From Accumulibacter sp964428215 (GTDB lineage Bacteria; Pseudomonadota; Gammaproteobacteria; Burkholderiales; Rhodocyclaceae): a stretch of 8,170 nt of DNA. Location of the stretch: contig CAYRXO010000161.1 in assembly GCA_964428215.1 (NCBI GenBank), positions 1 to 8,170 on the forward strand. The letters are read 5' to 3'. Below are positions 5,207-8,170 of the stretch, piece by piece. The notes under the pieces were generated by a model. That model was given only the letters and a program-made list of their open reading frames with translations. It was not told where the DNA came from and searched no databases. Numbering within the stretch: position 1 is the stretch's first letter; the number at the start of each line of letters is the position of its first letter. The position numbers and the translations under genes are program-made.

Positions 5207-8170
5207 GCCTTTGCTCCCTGATGCGCTGTGTCCGACGTCGGGTTGGCGGTATCGAGCCAATCGACGCGGGCCATTTTGCGGACGACGACGAATTCGTCGC
5301 GGTTGGTGCCGATCGTCCCGTAATAGTTGAAGCCGTAGCTGAACTGGGCGTAGCCGCCGATCATGTGCGTCGGCTTGAGGACGACGCGCGTCACCGAGTT
5401 GTGGATGCCGCCACGCGCGCCGGTGATTTCCGACCCCGGCGTGTTCACGATTTTTTCCTGCGCGTGATACATGAGCACCATGCCCGGATTGACGCGCTGG
5501 CTGACGACCGCGCGGGCGGTGATCGCGCCGTTGACGTTGTACAGTTCGACCCAGTCGTTATCGACGATCTTCGCCGCGCGCGCATCGTCCTCGCTCAGCC
5601 AGACGATCGGGCCGCCGCGGCTGAGCGTCAGCATCATCAGGTTGTCGGTGTAGGTCGAGTGGATGCCCCATTTCTGGTGCGGGGTGATGAAGTTGAGGAC
5701 GATTTCCGGGTTGCCGTTGCGCTTCCTGCCCTGGATCTCGGCGGTGGTTTTCAGATCGACCGGTGGCCGGTAGCTGGCCAGTCCTTCGCCGAAGGCGATC
5801 ACCCACGGGTGATCGAGATAGAACTGCTGCCGGCCGCTCAAGGTGCGCCACGGGATCAGTTCGTGCACGTTGGTGTAGCCGGCGTTGTACGACACCGTCT
5901 CGCTTTCGATACCGCTCCAGGTCGGCGAGCTGATGATCTTGCGCGGCTGCGCCTGGATGTCGCGGTAGCGGATTTTTTCGTCCTCGCGATAGAGCGCCAG
6001 ATGCGTGTGATCGCGGCCGGTCTGCTTGCCGAGCGCTTTCCAGGCCTTGACGGCGACGTGGCCGTTGGTTTCCGGCGCCAGTTGCAGGATCACTTCGCAG
6101 GCGTCGATGTCGCTGTCGATCTGCGGCTGTCCCTGCGCGCTGCCTTCGGCGCGCACGGTGCCGTTCAGTTCGCCGAGCTGGCGCACTTCGTCCTGCGTAT
6201 TCCAGCCGATGCCCTTGCCGCCGTTGCCGAGCTGGCTCATCAGCGGGCCGAGCGCGGTGAAGCGCCGGCAGACGTTCGGATAGTCGCGTTCGATTACCTG
6301 TATCTGCGGCGCGGTCTTGCCGGGGATCAGCGCCGTCTCGCCGCGCTGCCAATCCTTGACGCCGAGCGGCTGCGCCAGTTCGGCGGCGGTGTCGTGCATC
6401 AGCGGCGTCAGGACGACATCCTTCTCGACCGCCAGGTGTCCGACGCATACTTCGCTCAATTTGCGGGCGAAACCTTTGTAGATCTCCCAGTCGCTGCGCG
6501 CCTGCCACGCCGGGTCGACCGCCGCCGACAGCGGATGGATGAAGGGGTGCATGTCGCTGGTGTTGAGGTCGTTCTTCTCGTACCAGGTCGCCGTCGGCAG
6601 GACGATGTCCGAATACAGGCAGGTGGTGCTCATGCGGAAATCGAGCGTCACCAGCAGGTCGAGCTTGCCTTGCGGCGCCTGCTCGTGCCAGACGACTTCG
6701 CTCGGCCGCGCGTCTTCACGGCCGAGATCCTTGCCCTGCACGCCGTTGCTGGTGCCGAGCAGGTGCTTGAGGAAGTATTCGTGGCCTTTGCCCGACGAGC
6801 CGAGCAGGTTCGAGCGCCAGACGAACAGGTTGCGCGGCCAGTTCGCCGGATGGTCGGGGTCGGTGCAGCTCATCTTCAGCGTACCGTTCTGCAGCGACTG
6901 GGCGACATAGGCTTTCGCATCGACACCGGCGGCGGCCGCATCCCTGGCGACCTGCAGCGGGTTGGTCTGCAGTTGCGGTGCCGACGGCAGCCAGCCCATG
7001 CGTTCGGCGCGCACGTTGTAATCGATCATGCTGCCGGCGTACTGCGTGCGGTCGGCGAGCGGCGAGAGCACTTCCGAGAGGTCGAGTTTTTCGTAGCGCC
7101 ACTGGTCGGTATGCGCGTAGAAGAAACTGGTCGAATTCATCTGCCGCGGCGGCCGCAGCCAGTCGAGCGCGAAAGCCAGCGCCGTCCAGCCGGTCTGCGG
7201 GCGCAGTTTTTCCTGGCCGACGTAATGCGACCAGCCGCCGCCGCTTTTGCCGACGCAGCCGCAGAGCATCAGCATGTTGATCACGCCGCGGTAGTTCATG
7301 TCGCAGTGATACCAGTGGTTCATCGCCGCGCCGATGATGACCATCGATTTGCCCTGCGTCTTTTCGGCGTTGTCGGCGAACTGGCGGGCGACGGCGATCA
7401 CCTGTTCGCGCGGCACGCCGGTGATCGATTCCTGCCAGGCCGGCGTATAAGGCGTGTCGTCGTCGTAGCTGTTTGCCGCCAGCTCGCCGGGCAGGCCGCG
7501 CGCGACGCCGTAATTGGCCATCTGCAGGTCGAAGACCGTCGCCACGAGCGCTTCGTAAGGACCGTTTTCGCCGACGAGCGTCAGCCGCTGCACCGGGACG
7601 GTACGCGCCAGCACCTCGTTTTGCGCGTTGCGTGGGAAGTGTTCGTTGTGAATGCCGCCGAAATACGGGAAACCGACCCGCGCGGTGGCCGGTGCCGCGG
7701 CGTCTTCGAGCAGCGACAGGCGCAGTCTGACGGTGGTGCCGTGTTCGGCTTCCTTGTTTTCCAGGTTCCACAAGCCCTGGTCGTTGCGCCCGTCGGCACC
7801 CCAGCGGAAACCGATCGAACCGTTCGGCAGCACGACGCGGCCGCTGTCGTCGAAGGCGACGGTTTTCCATTCCGGGTTGTTGTCCTGCGCAAAGGCGCCG
7901 TTGAAATCGCTGGCGCGCAGGTAGCGGTCGGCGACCAGCAAGGACTGGCCGGACGGGCTGCTAGGCTCGGCGTGCGGCTTGAGCAGGACCAGCAAGGGCA
8001 GGTCGGTGTAGCGGCGGGCGTAGTCGTCGAAATAGGCGCTGCGCCGGTCGATGTAGAACTCTTTGGCGATGACGTGTCCCATCGCCGTTGCCAGCGCGGC
8101 ATCGGTGCCTTGCTTGGGGTGCAGCCAGAGGTCGGCGAGCTTGGCGACTTCGGAGTAGTCGGGCGTCACC
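5203..8170 (-). CDS. narG: Respiratory nitrate reductase alpha subunit, Mo-bisMGD catalytic subunit (5' end off the window)
   Basis: NarG reduces nitrate to nitrite at a molybdenum bis-MGD centre in the cytoplasm. The visible 988 residues correspond to roughly the last four fifths of a protein of about 1,250 residues. The first 250 or so, carrying the FS0 Fe-S cluster and probably the Mo-ligand Asp, are outside the window. The first visible codon (GTG at 8167-8169) is internal. Near-identity in style to enteric NarG is seen in KLADLWLHPKQGTDAA, NNPEWKTVAF, FPYFGG, NHWYHCDMNYRGVINML, GCVGKSGGGWSHYVGQEKLR (about residues 300-320 of the visible part), NLFVWRSNLLGSSGKGHE, YSDIVLPTATWYEKND and SDMHPFIHPLSAAVDPAWQA. 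The C-terminal dinucleotide-binding domain includes HQKWGIHSTYTDNLMMLTL. No frameshift or internal stop is seen. The stop overlaps the narH start by four bases. Promoter and any Fnr/NarL sites lie upstream, unseen. Confidence 0.97.
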   Translation of the reverse strand, partial: VTPDYSEVAKLADLWLHPKQGTDAALATAMGHVIAKEFYIDRRSAYFDDYARRYTDLPLLVLLKPHAEPSSPSGQSLLVADRYLRASDFNGAFAQDNNPEWKTVAFDDSGRVVLPNGSIGFRWGADGRNDQGLWNLENKEAEHGTTVRLRLSLLEDAAAPATARVGFPYFGGIHNEHFPRNAQNEVLARTVPVQRLTLVGENGPYEALVATVFDLQMANYGVARGLPGELAANSYDDDTPYTPAWQESITGVPREQVIAVARQFADNAEKTQGKSMVIIGAAMNHWYHCDMNYRGVINMLMLCGCVGKSGGGWSHYVGQEKLRPQTGWTALAFALDWLRPPRQMNSTSFFYAHTDQWRYEKLDLSEVLSPLADRTQYAGSMIDYNVRAERMGWLPSAPQLQTNPLQVARDAAAAGVDAKAYVAQSLQNGTLKMSCTDPDHPANWPRNLFVWRSNLLGSSGKGHEYFLKHLLGTSNGVQGKDLGREDARPSEVVWHEQAPQGKLDLLVTLDFRMSTTCLYSDIVLPTATWYEKNDLNTSDMHPFIHPLSAAVDPAWQARSDWEIYKGFARKLSEVCVGHLAVEKDVVLTPLMHDTAAELAQPLGVKDWQRGETALIPGKTAPQIQVIERDYPNVCRRFTALGPLMSQLGNGGKGIGWNTQDEVRQLGELNGTVRAEGSAQGQPQIDSDIDACEVILQLAPETNGHVAVKAWKALGKQTGRDHTHLALYREDEKIRYRDIQAQPRKIISSPTWSGIESETVSYNAGYTNVHELIPWRTLSGRQQFYLDHPWVIAFGEGLASYRPPVDLKTTAEIQGRKRNGNPEIVLNFITPHQKWGIHSTYTDNLMMLTLSRGGPIVWLSEDDARAAKIVDNDWVELYNVNGAITARAVVSQRVNPGMVLMYHAQEKIVNTPGSEITGARGGIHNSVTRVVLKPTHMIGGYAQFSYGFNYYGTIGTNRDEFVVVRKMARVDWLDTANPTSDTAHQGAKA
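5214..5218 (-). promoter_or_regulatory. Ribosome binding site deciding the narH start
   Basis: GGGAG on the minus strand lies seven bases before ATG at 5206 and inside the end of narG. It supports the start at 5206 over the upstream in-frame ATG at 5260. Confidence 0.7.

Noticed and set aside
3824..5221. Long plus-strand open frame (465 codons) opposite narH
   Set aside because: It is the antisense shadow of narH: high GC removes stops, the translation is Val/Ala/Asp/Arg-rich without a domain, and narH is certain on the other strand.
5207..5260. Upstream extension of NarH to an ATG at 5260
   Set aside because: It would bury 18 unrelated residues in the narG end; the ATG at 5206 has a ribosome binding site and the standard NarH N-terminus.
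1..8170. CRISPR array, tRNA or rRNA genes, novel defence system
   Set aside because: No regularly spaced repeats, no cloverleaf-like or rRNA-like stretches, and no defence genes beyond the transposon toxin-antitoxin pair were seen.

Overview
The window joins two unlike pieces of DNA. From base 1 to 1677 lies the right-hand end of a Tn3-family transposon. From 1678 to the right edge is high-GC chromosomal DNA dominated by a narGHJI operon for the membrane-bound respiratory nitrate reductase, read leftward on the minus strand. GC-rich codon use and NarG/NarH/NarI proteins very close to the enteric type suggest a denitrifying or nitrate-respiring proteobacterium. A betaproteobacterium of the Azoarcus/Dechloromonas/Accumulibacter sort would fit, but that is a guess from style, not from a marker gene.

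Layout. 1-723 (+): C-terminal part of a Tn3-family transposase, entering from the left edge. 724-884: short spacer with a good -10 box and a palindrome directly in front of the next gene. 885-1501 (+): a two-gene toxin-antitoxin operon, Gp49/HigB-type toxin then XRE/HigA-type antitoxin, overlapping by one base. 1502-1639: spacer with an imperfect inverted repeat. 1640-1677: a 38-bp Tn3-family terminal inverted repeat whose GGGG end marks the transposon boundary. 1678-1887 (+): the 3' remnant of a TPR-like gene cut by the insertion. 1888-2242: gene-free, very GC-rich spacer with two hairpins that may end nar transcription. 2243-2971 narI, 2968-3678 narJ, 3683-5206 narH and 5203-8170 narG, all on the minus strand. 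NarG lacks about its first fifth because the window ends.

How the genes work together. NarG (Mo-bisMGD catalytic subunit) and NarH (four Fe-S clusters) form the cytoplasmic part of nitrate reductase A. NarI (two b haems) anchors them in the membrane and passes electrons from quinol. NarJ is the chaperone needed for cofactor insertion and is not part of the final enzyme. The genes are tightly coupled: ATGA overlaps join narG/narH and narJ/narI, with a 4-base gap between narH and narJ. The transposon sits downstream of this operon, beyond the putative terminators, so it has interrupted only the neighbouring TPR gene. Its toxin-antitoxin pair probably stabilises the element.

The nar operon looks ordinary and intact as far as it is visible. 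The parts that merit a second look are in the transposon end: placement of the toxin-antitoxin pair between the transposase 3' end and the terminal repeat, an apparently leaderless toxin mRNA with an operator-like palindrome over the -10 box, an A9 run at the antitoxin start, and a loss of transposase similarity at the left edge.
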